This document shows, piece by piece, positions 37,762-46,907 of a stretch of DNA of 64,000 bases. The position numbers were made by a program, and so were the translations under genes. Origin of the DNA: Sulfurimicrobium sp. (GTDB lineage: Bacteria; Pseudomonadota; Gammaproteobacteria; Burkholderiales; Sulfuricellaceae); contig JAUSBJ010000035.1 of the NCBI GenBank assembly GCA_030652035.1, positions 124,001 to 188,000 of the forward strand. Direction: 5' to 3'. Within the stretch, counting starts at the first letter, position 1; each line of letters starts with the position of its first letter. The notes under the pieces were generated by a model. That model saw only the letters and a program-made list of their open reading frames with translations. It did not search any database and was not told the origin of the DNA.

Positions 37762-38439
37762 ATGCACCTTACGCTATCCCCTGCCCGCCACATTACGTCT
37801 ACCGGTCTGATTCTGGCCTGCCTCGTGGCCATCGGCGGCTGCAACCAGAGCACTCCCCCTCAGGCTGAAAAAACACCCGCTACCACTGCCCAGGCAAGCG
37901 CCCCCGCCGCGCCCGCCGGCAACATGATTTCCAACGTTCCGGTCAAGGGCGATGAAGCGCTCCCGCCCAGCCACCCGCCGCTGCCCGCAGCCACCCCGCC
38001 CCACCCGACCAATGATACCGGCAACCCTCCTGACCTGAATCAGCAGCTCGCCGCCCAGCACCCCAAACCCGCTGGCAAGAAAAAACTTGCCGTGGCGGTT
38101 CCGGACAGCGTTAAAGGAAAGTGGGCTTCCGCTACTCTAGCCGTCACTGCCGGTGGCTTAGAAAAAGAAATCAAGCTTGCGATTGGCGACAAGGTTTCCC
38201 TGGGTAAAAACCTGCAGATTCAACTGCTTCATTACCTGCCGGCATACACCAGCGATTTTCAAACCGTGACCAGCTCATCCAACGAGCAGGTAAACCCCGC
38301 CGTTCAGATCCAGGCCATCTCGAACGGGCAAGTGCTTACCGAAGGCTGGATTTTCCAGAATCTTCCCGAATTCAATTCGTTCAGCAGCGAACAGGTCAGG
38401 GTGCGGCTGATTTCCGCTGAGCGTACCCAGAAACAATAA
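37762..38439 (+). CDS. Lipoprotein with DUF2155-like domain
   Basis: A 225-residue protein with a lipobox (LVAIGGCNQST), then about 90 residues rich in Pro, Ala and Thr, a likely flexible linker. The C-terminal domain (about 115-220) has ISNGQVLTEGWIFQNLPEFN and is similar to DUF2155 periplasmic proteins, where a GW.F...P pattern is conserved. It has its own upstream region and ends in a strong hairpin. Function unknown. Confidence 0.65.
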   Translation: MHLTLSPARHITSTGLILACLVAIGGCNQSTPPQAEKTPATTAQASAPAAPAGNMISNVPVKGDEALPPSHPPLPAATPPHPTNDTGNPPDLNQQLAAQHPKPAGKKKLAVAVPDSVKGKWASATLAVTAGGLEKEIKLAIGDKVSLGKNLQIQLLHYLPAYTSDFQTVTSSSNEQVNPAVQIQAISNGQVLTEGWIFQNLPEFNSFSSEQVRVRLISAERTQKQ

Positions 38440-38446
38440 CCCTGGT

Positions 38447-38474
38447 TGCAGGCCGGAAAAACTCCCGGCCTGCA
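38447..38474 (+). terminator. Perfect-stem hairpin after DUF2155-like gene
   Basis: TGCAGGCCGG and CCGGCCTGCA form a perfect 10-bp stem with an eight-base loop, starting eight bases after the stop codon. Only a short T-rich stretch (GTGTTTC) follows, so termination may be partial. Confidence 0.6.
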
Positions 38475-38582
38475 GGTGTTTCAAGACTCACAAGACATGG
38501 CGCGAACACCAGCATCCCCATTGACTATGCGACATGTTTGGTAATTATGTGTATTTACTGCCAACTCATATAAGGTCTGCTT

Positions 38583-40307
38583 ATGAGCAATACCCGTTTT
38601 CTCCCCCTGCTTGGCGCACTGCTGGTCTGCAATGGCGTCCTGCTCGAAGCACAGGCAGCCGATGATGCGGCGCAAAAACAGCAGGAACTGAGCCAATCCA
38701 TTCAGCGCCAGATTCTGTCACTGAACGTCAACCAGGCTGAAAAATACCAGATTGATTTTCATTTCTCCAGCTTTCACGGCATGTATGCCTACCGCGAGTT
38801 GTTGCTCTGGGCGCAGGCTGCAACCCAGCAACAACGCAACGATCTCATGGCCATGACGCGCACCGGACTGGAAGCGGTGGTGCGCGACTCCGGAATGGGC
38901 CTCCCCCTTTCCGGCGACAAGTGGGAAGGGCAGCCTGTCGGGCTGCTTTTCAGCAAGGGCCTGCCGCGCTATACCGCTCTGCCGGACTTCACCAAGCCGG
39001 CAACGCTCAAATGGGACCCAGCACGCTTCGAGCGCCAGACTGCCCCTGAAACCGTCGGCCAGTCCCTGGCTGCAAAGTCGCTCTATGTGCTGACGGACAC
39101 TTCTGATGACGCGAAAAAATCCAAGGAAATAATGCTGGCATCCGCGCTGCAGGAATTTCAAACCATTCTTCCCCTGCTGGAACTGGGCGGCGACAAGGGC
39201 GTCAGTTACATGCCCGCCCAGCTCAAGCTGGAACAGGACAAATGGTCGGCGACCAACGCCTCCAGCCATCTCTACGGCCAGATGTCCCTGATCCAGGGGC
39301 TTGCCCGCCTGCATGCCCTGCTATTGCTTCCCGCGCTGGAAACCGAAACCGTCGCTGGCAAGCGTGTGAACGAGTGGCGCAAGGAGGTCCGCCGCACGCT
39401 GGAAAAAGTTTACCAGACCACGATCAAGCTCCATCTTGACACCAAGGCCGGCAGCTTTGTCAGCAACCATGAGCCAATCAAGGGCGCCTCTGACCGTCTA
39501 GGCGCGGAAGACGCGGGCTATGCGCTGGAAGTGCTGGCCGACCTTGCCGCCTCCCTGCAAAAGGACGACCCGCTACGCGAAGCCGCACTCAAGCAGCTGG
39601 CTGCCCAGGCCGATTATGTGGTGGCGCGCCTGGATGGAAAGCCATTGGCTCCAAAAACCTTCCTGGTAAAGAAAAACCAGACTTTCGCCGGCATGCTGTT
39701 GCAGCTCGATGATCAACTGTCCATCGTAAATGGCCTGCTGGCTGCGGAACAGGCCGCCACCGGGAAACATTACGGAAAAACCGCTCTGGACATCTTCAAT
39801 GCCGCGCACGAGACGCTCTGGTCCGCCCCGGCTGGCATCTTCCGCTCCGCCGCCGGCCAGACCGTCACCGCCTACGACGGACGCATGTTCGGCCTGACGC
39901 TGGCCACCTGGAGACGGCTTGAGAAATCGCTGCCGCCGGGCGAGGCCAGGAAGCATGGCGAGCGCCTGATCGAGGCGGTTCTCAAACAAGGCGGTCTGCT
40001 GCAAGCCGAAGGCCCCGCCACAGGCGAGCCAAAGCAACCTGAAACCTTCATCCACGACGAGTTGCCGCAATTGATTGACAGCATCATTGCCCTGAAAAAA
40101 GAAGAGCAGTCAGAAAAAATCATGGCAGCCGTCAAATCCCTGAGCGATCAGGATGGTGACGGCGTGCCGGGCTCCCGCTTCGCTGGCGGACGTTTCGGCT
40201 CCGCGCCGGTACTCGTCATCCAGACCAGCATCAGAACCACTTTCGACCCGCCACCGGACAAAACCACCCCGCCAGTTGAAACCACCCCGCCAAGGAGTAC
40301 ACCATGA
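38583..40307 (+). CDS. Large secreted protein of unknown function
   Basis: A 574-residue exported protein (signal LGALLVCNGVLLEAQAAD), mainly alpha-helical. Near residue 525 it has DQDGDGVPGSRFAGG, a calcium-loop-like DxDxDG motif, followed by SAPVLVIQTSI and a Pro/Thr-rich tail (TTPPVETTPP). I do not recognise the family. Its stop overlaps the next gene, a monohaem cytochrome, by 4 bp (ATGA), so the two products very likely act together. The pair could be a periplasmic oxidoreductase and its electron acceptor, but no cofactor site is visible here. Confidence 0.75.
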   Translation: MSNTRFLPLLGALLVCNGVLLEAQAADDAAQKQQELSQSIQRQILSLNVNQAEKYQIDFHFSSFHGMYAYRELLLWAQAATQQQRNDLMAMTRTGLEAVVRDSGMGLPLSGDKWEGQPVGLLFSKGLPRYTALPDFTKPATLKWDPARFERQTAPETVGQSLAAKSLYVLTDTSDDAKKSKEIMLASALQEFQTILPLLELGGDKGVSYMPAQLKLEQDKWSATNASSHLYGQMSLIQGLARLHALLLLPALETETVAGKRVNEWRKEVRRTLEKVYQTTIKLHLDTKAGSFVSNHEPIKGASDRLGAEDAGYALEVLADLAASLQKDDPLREAALKQLAAQADYVVARLDGKPLAPKTFLVKKNQTFAGMLLQLDDQLSIVNGLLAAEQAATGKHYGKTALDIFNAAHETLWSAPAGIFRSAAGQTVTAYDGRMFGLTLATWRRLEKSLPPGEARKHGERLIEAVLKQGGLLQAEGPATGEPKQPETFIHDELPQLIDSIIALKKEEQSEKIMAAVKSLSDQDGDGVPGSRFAGGRFGSAPVLVIQTSIRTTFDPPPDKTTPPVETTPPRSTP

Positions 40308-40669
40308 AACCGGTCCTGATCCTCTCCCTGCTAATACTGTGCAGCGCCCCTGCCGCCCACGCCTTCAGCGGCATGGGCAATCCGGACCGGGGTAAGATGA
40401 TTTTCACCCAGCGCTGCACCATGTGCCACGGCGAGGACGGACGCGGACGCGACGGCATGGCTGCCGACCTGGTAGGAGAATGGCACCGGCTCACCAAATC
40501 CGACATGGAGCTGACCCACAACCTCCGCACAGGCGCCCTGCGCACGCCTGGCAAAATCTATTCGGCAGGCCAATGCCCGCCCCAGATGCTGAACGACCGC
40601 GACATGAACGACGTGCTTGCCTACCTGCGCAACTCATTTGGCACGCCTCAACTCGAATTCGGACGATAA
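40304..40669 (+). CDS. Small monohaem cytochrome c
   Basis: A 121-residue exported class I cytochrome with CTMCHGEDGRGRDG and signal ILSLLILCSAPAAHA. A Met ligand may lie in CPPQMLNDRDMNDVLAYLR. It is translationally coupled to the large unknown secreted protein and followed by another secreted unknown, which makes it the probable redox carrier of this three-gene operon. Confidence 0.85.
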   Translation: MKPVLILSLLILCSAPAAHAFSGMGNPDRGKMIFTQRCTMCHGEDGRGRDGMAADLVGEWHRLTKSDMELTHNLRTGALRTPGKIYSAGQCPPQMLNDRDMNDVLAYLRNSFGTPQLEFGR

Positions 40670-40690
40670 CATCACTCCAATGGAACTATC

Positions 40691-41275
40691 ATGCCACGCA
40701 TTCCAGCCCATATCGTATTACCCATCCTGATCCTGTCCCTCGCTCCAGTTGCGCCGGCTTTCAGCGCCGAATCGGCGCCATCTGTTCAGTCCACGGTAAA
40801 GCTTGCTTTCATCGGCCTGGAGGCACATGTTCCAGCGGCATGGACGATGGTGCCCCCGGCAACCGACAAGCGGCTCGCGCAATTCAAGATATCAACGCCC
40901 GGCGAGGGCATGACAGCAGAAGTTATCGTTTACTATTTCGGCAAGGGTGAGGGAGGAACGGCGGAGGCCAATATTGAGCGCTGGCAGGGGCAGTTCGTCG
41001 CCACGGAGAACAAACCTGTCCTTCCTCCCGTTGTCAGTCGTTTCCAATCGAACGGCATGGCCGTCACCACCGCAGAACTGCATGGCGCCTATGCGCGCGG
41101 CATCGGGGTCGGACCCGTGGGCGTGCCCAAGCCCGACCAGACCCTGCTCGCCGCCGTAGTAGAAACGCCTGAGGGCAACCTCATTATCCAACTTCACGGC
41201 AAGGCGGCAAGCGTAAGCACCCAGAAAGAAGCCTTCCTCGCCTTCGTCCGCTCCATTCGCGGCGAGACCATCTGA
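40691..41275 (+). CDS. Secreted protein of unknown function
   Basis: A 194-residue exported protein (signal LPILILSLAPVAPAFSAES). The mature part is an alpha/beta domain with AAWTMVPPATDKRLAQFKI and a C-terminal helix KEAFLAFVRSIRG. No Cys and no cofactor motif. It is 21 bp after the cytochrome gene, in the same operon. Family not recognised. Confidence 0.7.
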   Translation: MPRIPAHIVLPILILSLAPVAPAFSAESAPSVQSTVKLAFIGLEAHVPAAWTMVPPATDKRLAQFKISTPGEGMTAEVIVYYFGKGEGGTAEANIERWQGQFVATENKPVLPPVVSRFQSNGMAVTTAELHGAYARGIGVGPVGVPKPDQTLLAAVVETPEGNLIIQLHGKAASVSTQKEAFLAFVRSIRGETI

Positions 41276-41307
41276 CGATTTCATTCTCCTTAAAGAAAGA
41301 CTGCCAA

Positions 41308-42204
41308 ATGTCCAGCATCTCTAACGTCAATTCCGGCGGCGGCATGTACGGAACCCGCCCGCGCAAGCCCCTTTACGCACTGCTGATGTCCGTCTGCCCC
41401 GGGTTGGGGCAGCACTATGCAGGCTATATGAAGCGCGGAATCCTGTTTTACATCGCACTGGTCATCGCTTCCTGGGCGGCGGCAATCGCCTTCATGTCAA
41501 TCCAAAGCAAGCTCAGCATCATCTTCCTCTGCGTACCCTTCATCGGCGTCGGACTGATCGCACTCGATGCTTATGCCTGCGCCCGCCGCCAGCCGCGCGA
41601 CTATCGCCTGCAGTGGTTCAACAAGCCGTGGATTTATGCAGTGGTTTTCCTCACCCTGCTGTTCACGGTCAACCCGCTGATGGATTTCCTGGTGGGCCAG
41701 CATGTGGTGAGGGCCTTTTTCATGAACTCCATCAGCATGTCGCCAAGCATCCTCGACCGCGATATCGTGCTGGTCAATAAACTGGCCTTCCCCAAGCGTG
41801 GCGAAATCGCGCTGATCAAGTTAGGGAAGAGCAAACCCGGCGCCAAACTGACCCAGCTCATTGACGATCAACTCATCAAGCGCGTTATCGCCCTGCCCGG
41901 CGATACACTGGAAATCCGAGATGACGTGGTGTGGATCAACGGCCAGAAAATCGACGAACCCTATGCCCACTTCAAGGGCACGCTCCGATTCAATAGTGCC
42001 CAACGCTCGAATTTCGGCCCCAAACTGGTACCGCCCGGGTACTACTTCGTCATGGGCGACAACCGCAACGAAAGCATCGACAGCCGTATCCTGGGCTACA
42101 TCCATGAAGACCAGATCGGCGGCACAGCCACCAAAGTGTTCTGGTCGTGGAACTTCGACGAAGGCGGCATCCGCTGGGATAGAACGGCCAAGAGCCTGAA
42201 GTAA
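41308..42204 (+). CDS. lepB: Signal peptidase I with extra N-terminal membrane domain
   Basis: A 298-residue type I signal peptidase. The catalytic Ser is in ISMSPS (Ser about 143) and the Lys in LIKRVIALPGD (Lys about 191); MGDNRNESIDSR is box E. About 125 residues precede it, with several helices including CPGLGQHYAGYMKRGILFYI, which resembles a TM2-type domain rather than the usual two-helix LepB anchor. It lies 32 bp after the unknown secreted-protein operon and may serve secreted cytochromes or these proteins. A housekeeping lepB would be expected elsewhere. Confidence 0.88.
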   Translation: MSSISNVNSGGGMYGTRPRKPLYALLMSVCPGLGQHYAGYMKRGILFYIALVIASWAAAIAFMSIQSKLSIIFLCVPFIGVGLIALDAYACARRQPRDYRLQWFNKPWIYAVVFLTLLFTVNPLMDFLVGQHVVRAFFMNSISMSPSILDRDIVLVNKLAFPKRGEIALIKLGKSKPGAKLTQLIDDQLIKRVIALPGDTLEIRDDVVWINGQKIDEPYAHFKGTLRFNSAQRSNFGPKLVPPGYYFVMGDNRNESIDSRILGYIHEDQIGGTATKVFWSWNFDEGGIRWDRTAKSLK

Positions 42205-42224
42205 TTCATTCGCTTCTAGAAATC

Positions 42225-42313
42225 GTAGGTCGTGTTTTAACCCGACATGTCGGGCTGAAGCCCGACCTACCAAAATTTGTATGCGATTGTAGGTCGGGCT
42301 TCAGCCCGACTAC
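42225..42313. repeat. REP palindromes 5' of RAYT gene
   Basis: Two REP units. The first (42225-42270) has GTAGGTCG...CCCGAC, then GTCGGGCTGAAGCCCGACCTAC. The second (42289-42313) is GTAGGTCGGGCTTCAGCCCGACTAC. Both share the GTAGGTCGGGCTTCAGCCC core and can fold into hairpins. They lie between lepB and the RAYT gene. Confidence 0.85.
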
Positions 42314-42330
42314 AGAACCCGGCCCCCACG

Positions 42331-42777
42331 ATGCCATACACACACCTCCGCAAAGGCAGGTTCTCCCAGACCGGAATGGTGTACCACATCACAACGGCCA
42401 CCCTTCACCGCACACCTCACTTTTCCGACCTCGCAAAAGGACGCAAGGTAGTCCAGGAATTGAAAACCCTGCAGGAACAAGGCAAAGCCGAAACACTGTG
42501 TTACGTCCTGATGCCGGACCACCTGCACTGGCTCATGGCCTTGCAGGATGGCGAGTTGTCCGGGATCATGCACCTGCTGAAAGGTCGCTCCGCCCGCGCC
42601 ATCGGATATTCACTTTGGCAAGCCAACTACTACGACCATGCCGTGCGGCAGGAAGAAGATTTACGCAAAATGGCGCGCTACATGGTGGCCAACCCGTTGC
42701 GCGCCAACCTGGTCAACAGCATCGGAGATTATCCGCTGTGGGATGCAGTCTGGCTGGATGACACCTTGTCGGGTTGA
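42331..42777 (+). CDS. REP-associated tyrosine transposase (RAYT)
   Basis: A 148-residue Y1 transposase of the IS200/IS605-related TnpA_REP group. The metal-binding HUH motif is HLH in VLMPDHLHWLMAL and the catalytic Tyr is probably in MARYMVANPLRA. ATG at 42331 gives the typical start MPYTHLRKGRFSQTGMVYHIT. REP sequences lie on both sides and one overlaps the stop codon. RAYT proteins bind and cut REP hairpins. The gene looks intact. Confidence 0.93.
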   Translation: MPYTHLRKGRFSQTGMVYHITTATLHRTPHFSDLAKGRKVVQELKTLQEQGKAETLCYVLMPDHLHWLMALQDGELSGIMHLLKGRSARAIGYSLWQANYYDHAVRQEEDLRKMARYMVANPLRANLVNSIGDYPLWDAVWLDDTLSG

Positions 42778-42832
42778 AACCCGACCTACGAGTTCATGCG
42801 AACTTCCTTCGTAGGTCGGACTTTAGCCCGAT
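42768..42832. repeat. REP palindromes 3' of RAYT gene
   Basis: GTCGGGTTGAAACCCGACCTAC (42768-42789) overlaps the RAYT stop, and GTAGGTCGGACTTTAGCCCGAT (42811-42832) follows in the opposite orientation, making a BIME-like pair. These are slightly diverged copies of the upstream units. Confidence 0.82.
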
Positions 42833-42855
42833 TTGCGCGTGACCCGGCAATCCCC

Positions 42856-43632
42856 CTACTTAAACAGATACTGCCCATGTATGCTGCGCATGATCAGCAG
42901 CAATCCATAGGTGGTGAACAGCATCATGGCATAGGGCAATAGCGCAACCACCGCCCAGCGTTTCCCCCGCCAGGCCGGTTTATGGCGCAAGTGAAGTACA
43001 AAAGCATAAGCCACGATGGTGGCGAACGCCCAGCTCTCGATCGGGTCCCAGCCCCAGTAGCGGCCCCAGGCCAGGCTGGCCCAGTACGATCCGGCCGCCA
43101 CCATCGCCGCCCAGAGGAAGAAAGCCCAGCCCGCCAGCCTGCCCGCCAGTATCGCAGCATCCGGGCTATTGATGCGCCCCGCGAGCCAAGCCATGTGCAC
43201 GCCCGCCGCCAGTGTTCCCGCACCAATGGCGAAGGAATTGAGCTGGGCGTGGATAATCAGCCAGTTGGTGCGCAGCGACGGGTCCATGGGGAAAGCGCCC
43301 CGGCTATGGAACAAGGCCCATGCCACGCCCAGCCCCGCCACGCCCAAGGTCAGCAAACCCGCCGGGCGCAGCTCCGGCAGGCGCCACTGCACGGCAAGAA
43401 AGACCAGGGCCACCGCCAATGCATCCACCGTCAGATCTTCGTAACGGGTGATGATGGGAATCTGCCCGATATCCTGCCAGCGCAGGGAAAACAGGCCGAG
43501 GTGCAACAGGGCACCCAGCAGGGCAAGGGCAATGGCAAGGCGCTGCATGCGCACACTTGACGGCCAGAGCAGGATTGCCGCCCCCAGGTACAGGGCAGCG
43601 ATGCCACCCTGAATAACCGTGATTACGCTCAT
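42856..43632 (-). CDS. ccsA: CcsA/ResC-type cytochrome c synthase subunit
   Basis: A 258-residue membrane protein with about seven to eight helices and the haem-handling motif WGRYWGWDPIESWA. External His residues (HAQLNS, LHLRHK, SIHGQ) match CcsA. With ResB it forms the System II haem lyase that attaches haem to CXXCH in the periplasm. ATG overlaps the resB stop by 4 bp. The pair follows the 11-heme cytochrome gene and is probably cotranscribed with it. Confidence 0.92.
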   Translation of the reverse strand: MSVITVIQGGIAALYLGAAILLWPSSVRMQRLAIALALLGALLHLGLFSLRWQDIGQIPIITRYEDLTVDALAVALVFLAVQWRLPELRPAGLLTLGVAGLGVAWALFHSRGAFPMDPSLRTNWLIIHAQLNSFAIGAGTLAAGVHMAWLAGRINSPDAAILAGRLAGWAFFLWAAMVAAGSYWASLAWGRYWGWDPIESWAFATIVAYAFVLHLRHKPAWRGKRWAVVALLPYAMMLFTTYGLLLIMRSIHGQYLFK

Positions 43633-44882
43633 TCCCCTCTCTCCCACTCGCGCCACTGCCGCTCAAAGCGCCAGTCGTCGCGCAAGGTCCAGGATTCGAG
43701 CTGCCACTTGTCCCCGTCGCGCCGCAAGCGCAGGCGACGCGGAAAAACCAGAAGGTGCAGGGCGAACCCCGCCAGGGCCAGGACAATTCCGGCAAAAATC
43801 CACCTAACCATCTGACCCGAAGCAAGATACAGCCCCGCCCAGGGCACTGTGCCAATAAATTTCAACTGATACACGCCCAGATCGGCCACATCGCCCGGCG
43901 CCAGAGAGCCATCGAAGACTGGCTTGCCGAGGCGCTCGGCGACAAGGTGAAAACGCGGCGCATCGCCGGGCGTCAGGGCCATGCGGAAATTGACCGGCCG
44001 CTCCTCGAACATCATCACTTCATCGCGCTTCAGGGGGGTGCTCTTTCCCCAGGAATCCCGCGCCATCATGAAATTGATCAGCAGACGGCGGCGTTGCCCG
44101 TCCGGCAGGACACGCTCGAACACAGCCGTCTGCCCTACGTTCTTGTCCAGGTAAATCTGGTAGGCGCCGATTCTGGCCGGGTGATTCATCGCCAGGGTTT
44201 GCTGGTGTAAAGGGCCGCCCGCCTGCTGCAGCGACAGGCGGGCCTGCAATTCACGATAGCGTCCCCCTTCCATCTCCACCCGGAGTTCATCGAGACGCAG
44301 GCGGAAACCCAGCTCCCCATCCGGCAGGTGCGTGTCCCGATCCAGCAACAGCTTGCCTTTCGCCTCGCTCAGCACTTCCCCCTCGGCCAGTTCGAAATGA
44401 GCGCCCAGGCGCTGGGAAGCGTGGGCAGCGGCGGCCAGGATGATGATCACGACACCCACATGGAACAGCGGAAGTCCAGCCAGCCCCCATCCGCCGCGAT
44501 GCTGCCCACTCGGCCCGGCATCCTGCAAAGATGCAAGGGTGGGCGGCAGCGCGGTAAGTGAAAGTGTGCGGTTGGGCGTCTCTCCCCTGAACCAGGCCGA
44601 CAGGTAAGCCACGTGGGCCAAGGTGCCCGCCGTCAGATTCACGACCAGGGCAACGCAAAGCGCAAAAAATCCCGTCGATGCATATACGTCCGCCAGGCCG
44701 AGGCGCTCCAGCCACAAGGAAACCAAAGGCCAAGCCTGGTGCCAGGCATCCAGTTCCAGAGGCGACAGGCGCGAACTCTGCGGCAGAGTGCCGCCCGCGA
44801 TGGCGGCCAGGACCAGGCCGCCGATCAGGGCGAGCGCCAGGTCCGGAGATGCCAGCAGCCTGAAAAAGCGGCTTCTCAGCAA
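43629..44882 (-). CDS. resB: ResB/CcsB-type cytochrome c synthase subunit
   Basis: A 417-residue ResB protein: three N-terminal helices, a large periplasmic domain (about 155-355) and a last helix (WIFAGIVLALAGFALHLLVF). Motifs include GGTLPQ, FFALCVALVVNL, LFHVGVVIIIL and INFMMARDSWG. It begins 22 bp after the 11-heme cytochrome. It is the larger half of the System II lyase; a separate System I or II for the other cytochromes is not in the window. Confidence 0.92.
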   Translation of the reverse strand: MLRSRFFRLLASPDLALALIGGLVLAAIAGGTLPQSSRLSPLELDAWHQAWPLVSLWLERLGLADVYASTGFFALCVALVVNLTAGTLAHVAYLSAWFRGETPNRTLSLTALPPTLASLQDAGPSGQHRGGWGLAGLPLFHVGVVIIILAAAAHASQRLGAHFELAEGEVLSEAKGKLLLDRDTHLPDGELGFRLRLDELRVEMEGGRYRELQARLSLQQAGGPLHQQTLAMNHPARIGAYQIYLDKNVGQTAVFERVLPDGQRRRLLINFMMARDSWGKSTPLKRDEVMMFEERPVNFRMALTPGDAPRFHLVAERLGKPVFDGSLAPGDVADLGVYQLKFIGTVPWAGLYLASGQMVRWIFAGIVLALAGFALHLLVFPRRLRLRRDGDKWQLESWTLRDDWRFERQWREWERGE

Positions 44883-44903
44883 GAATATTCCGGCTTCATT
44901 GCG

Positions 44904-46907
44904 CTAGCAGGAACCCACGCCAGTGCCGGTGCCATGGCAGTCATTCCTGGCCCAGTTACCGCTCTGTATGGCATCGACATTCAGTGCGGAAGGTATGCCG
45001 TACACGCTGCTGCCATTGATGGGGTATTTGCTGTGGCTGTTATAGGGCGCAAGGTCGGGGGTGCCGGTACCATAGATCAAGAAGGCACGCCGCTTCCAGC
45101 CATGCGGCACGCCGGAATGACATGCCTGGCAGGGCATCTGGCGCAGCTCGATGTGGCGGTAATGGAGGTTTCTCATGGAACCACCGCCACCTCCACCGCC
45201 GCCACCTCCACCGCCACCAAGCCCGCTAAAACCGGTTTCCTGCCAAGTCCATGATGACCCTCCCGGACCGCCATAGACCGACGCTTTGTGGCACTTAAAA
45301 CACAAGTCGCCCTCGGTGCCGTTGACGCCGGTAGAACCGGTGTAAGGCGCCCACAGCAGCGGCCAGACATCCGATCCGTGCGGCCCCTTTGGCCCCGTTC
45401 CGGCCAAGTCGGCATTGGAATGGCATTCAACGCAGGTGAAGGTCGAGGTGGGCGTCATGCCTCCGATCAGCGAGGACTTATAATCGTAGACCACACCGCC
45501 CACCGTCATCTTGAAATCATTCTTGCCCACCGCCGCGACCGGGTGATAGGAGGCGTTGTTGGGGTTGAATTCCTGCGCCTGGTCGGTATTGACCCCGCCG
45601 GCAATGATGCCGTAGGGATCGGGCGGCGGGGTGGCGCCGAAAGCGTAATAGGAATGGCACTTGAGACAGATTTCGTGCTGGTACTGGGTGTCGTTCACCA
45701 CGTTGTACTGGGTGACCTGCCCCCATGGTCCCGGCCAGACCGGCTGCACCCCCCACACGCCCTTGAGCACGTTGGATGTGAGGTTATTGGTGACAGCGGG
45801 CATGCTGGGAGACACGCCGGGGGATGCCGCGTGGGGATTGTGGCAATCCGAGCATTCGGCGTGACGGCTGCCCAGCCCGATATCAACCACATCCTCGCGC
45901 ACCTTGCCGTCTAGCTGACGTTTAGGATTGTGCTTGCCGGAGATCGTTTTGGACGGGTGAACGTACGGCCTGTTCATCGCGGCGTCGATATTCTTGGTGG
46001 CGCTGGCGACAGAGCCGTTGTGGCATGCCAGGCACACCGCGGACTCGCCATCCTGCTTGAGGATTTGCCTTGGCCCGGCGCCGCTGTGGGGCTTGTGGCA
46101 GCTTTCGCAGCCATTGCTCTTGGGCGTGGAATTGGCGTTAAGCGCCAGGTTCTGCCCGGCAATATGGTAGGGATTGGTGCCGGTGCCGTTCCACTGGGCG
46201 ATGGAATTTCGGTGCGAATTGTTGGGAACGGTGTTCCAGTACTGCTTGTTGTGGCAGGACAGGCACATGGGTGAGCCAAAGCCGGCGCCATCGGTATAGC
46301 CTACATGCATGAACTTGGGATTGGCATCGCTATGCGCGTCATGGCAACTGGTGCACTGCATCAGGCCGGAGCCGTCGGGCTTGATCTTGCCCGTGAGCAA
46401 GGCGGGCGACACCAGTTCGAGGTTGGCCGCCGCCAAGGTGGCGTCGTAGGTGAAGGAAACCGGGTGGTCATTGCGCAAATCGGTACCCAGATTGGCCACT
46501 CCGGTCAGAAACATCTCCAGCCCGGAAATCGTGCCCGCCGTCTGCTGGCCGAAGGGCATGTTCTGCACCCCGCCCAGCGCCACCGTGCCATCGTGGCAGG
46601 TCAGGCATAATTTGGACGCGCCATTCGGCTGCCCCGGCGCGGCTGCCGCCAGCGTTTTACTGCTGTAAGGGGTATATATCTCCGCGGACAGTTTATGGTT
46701 CCACAGCGGCACGGCGGGATTGGTATTGTGCGGGGCGTGGCAGAACACACACAACTGTGTTTCGCTGGTCGCCTTGAAGGTGCCAGTCCCGGTGGCGGAA
46801 AGATTGTGCTTGGAGGTGGAGATGCCCGCCATGACGGGCGCAGTCCAGCCCAACAATCCGGGAACCAGCAAAATGGCGGTCAGCCATGCATAGTAGCGTG
46901 TTTTCAT
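44904..46907 (-). CDS. Eleven-heme secreted cytochrome c
   Basis: A 667-residue exported protein with 11 CXXCH motifs: CVFCH, CLTCH, CTSCH, CLSCH, CESCH, CLACH, CSDCH, CLKCH, CVECH, CFKCH and CQACH. It has long haem-free stretches, for example about residues 105-175 and 365-410, and doubled-CXXCH pairs typical of large multiheme proteins. A run of 13 Gly (about 564-576) separates the last haem domain, and the tail has a lone NDCHG with no partner Cys in CXXCH spacing. It is probably periplasmic or extracellular. NHL protein, small protein, this cytochrome, ResB and CcsA form one operon. Confidence 0.92.
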   Translation of the reverse strand: MKTRYYAWLTAILLVPGLLGWTAPVMAGISTSKHNLSATGTGTFKATSETQLCVFCHAPHNTNPAVPLWNHKLSAEIYTPYSSKTLAAAAPGQPNGASKLCLTCHDGTVALGGVQNMPFGQQTAGTISGLEMFLTGVANLGTDLRNDHPVSFTYDATLAAANLELVSPALLTGKIKPDGSGLMQCTSCHDAHSDANPKFMHVGYTDGAGFGSPMCLSCHNKQYWNTVPNNSHRNSIAQWNGTGTNPYHIAGQNLALNANSTPKSNGCESCHKPHSGAGPRQILKQDGESAVCLACHNGSVASATKNIDAAMNRPYVHPSKTISGKHNPKRQLDGKVREDVVDIGLGSRHAECSDCHNPHAASPGVSPSMPAVTNNLTSNVLKGVWGVQPVWPGPWGQVTQYNVVNDTQYQHEICLKCHSYYAFGATPPPDPYGIIAGGVNTDQAQEFNPNNASYHPVAAVGKNDFKMTVGGVVYDYKSSLIGGMTPTSTFTCVECHSNADLAGTGPKGPHGSDVWPLLWAPYTGSTGVNGTEGDLCFKCHKASVYGGPGGSSWTWQETGFSGLGGGGGGGGGGGGGSMRNLHYRHIELRQMPCQACHSGVPHGWKRRAFLIYGTGTPDLAPYNSHSKYPINGSSVYGIPSALNVDAIQSGNWARNDCHGTGTGVGSC

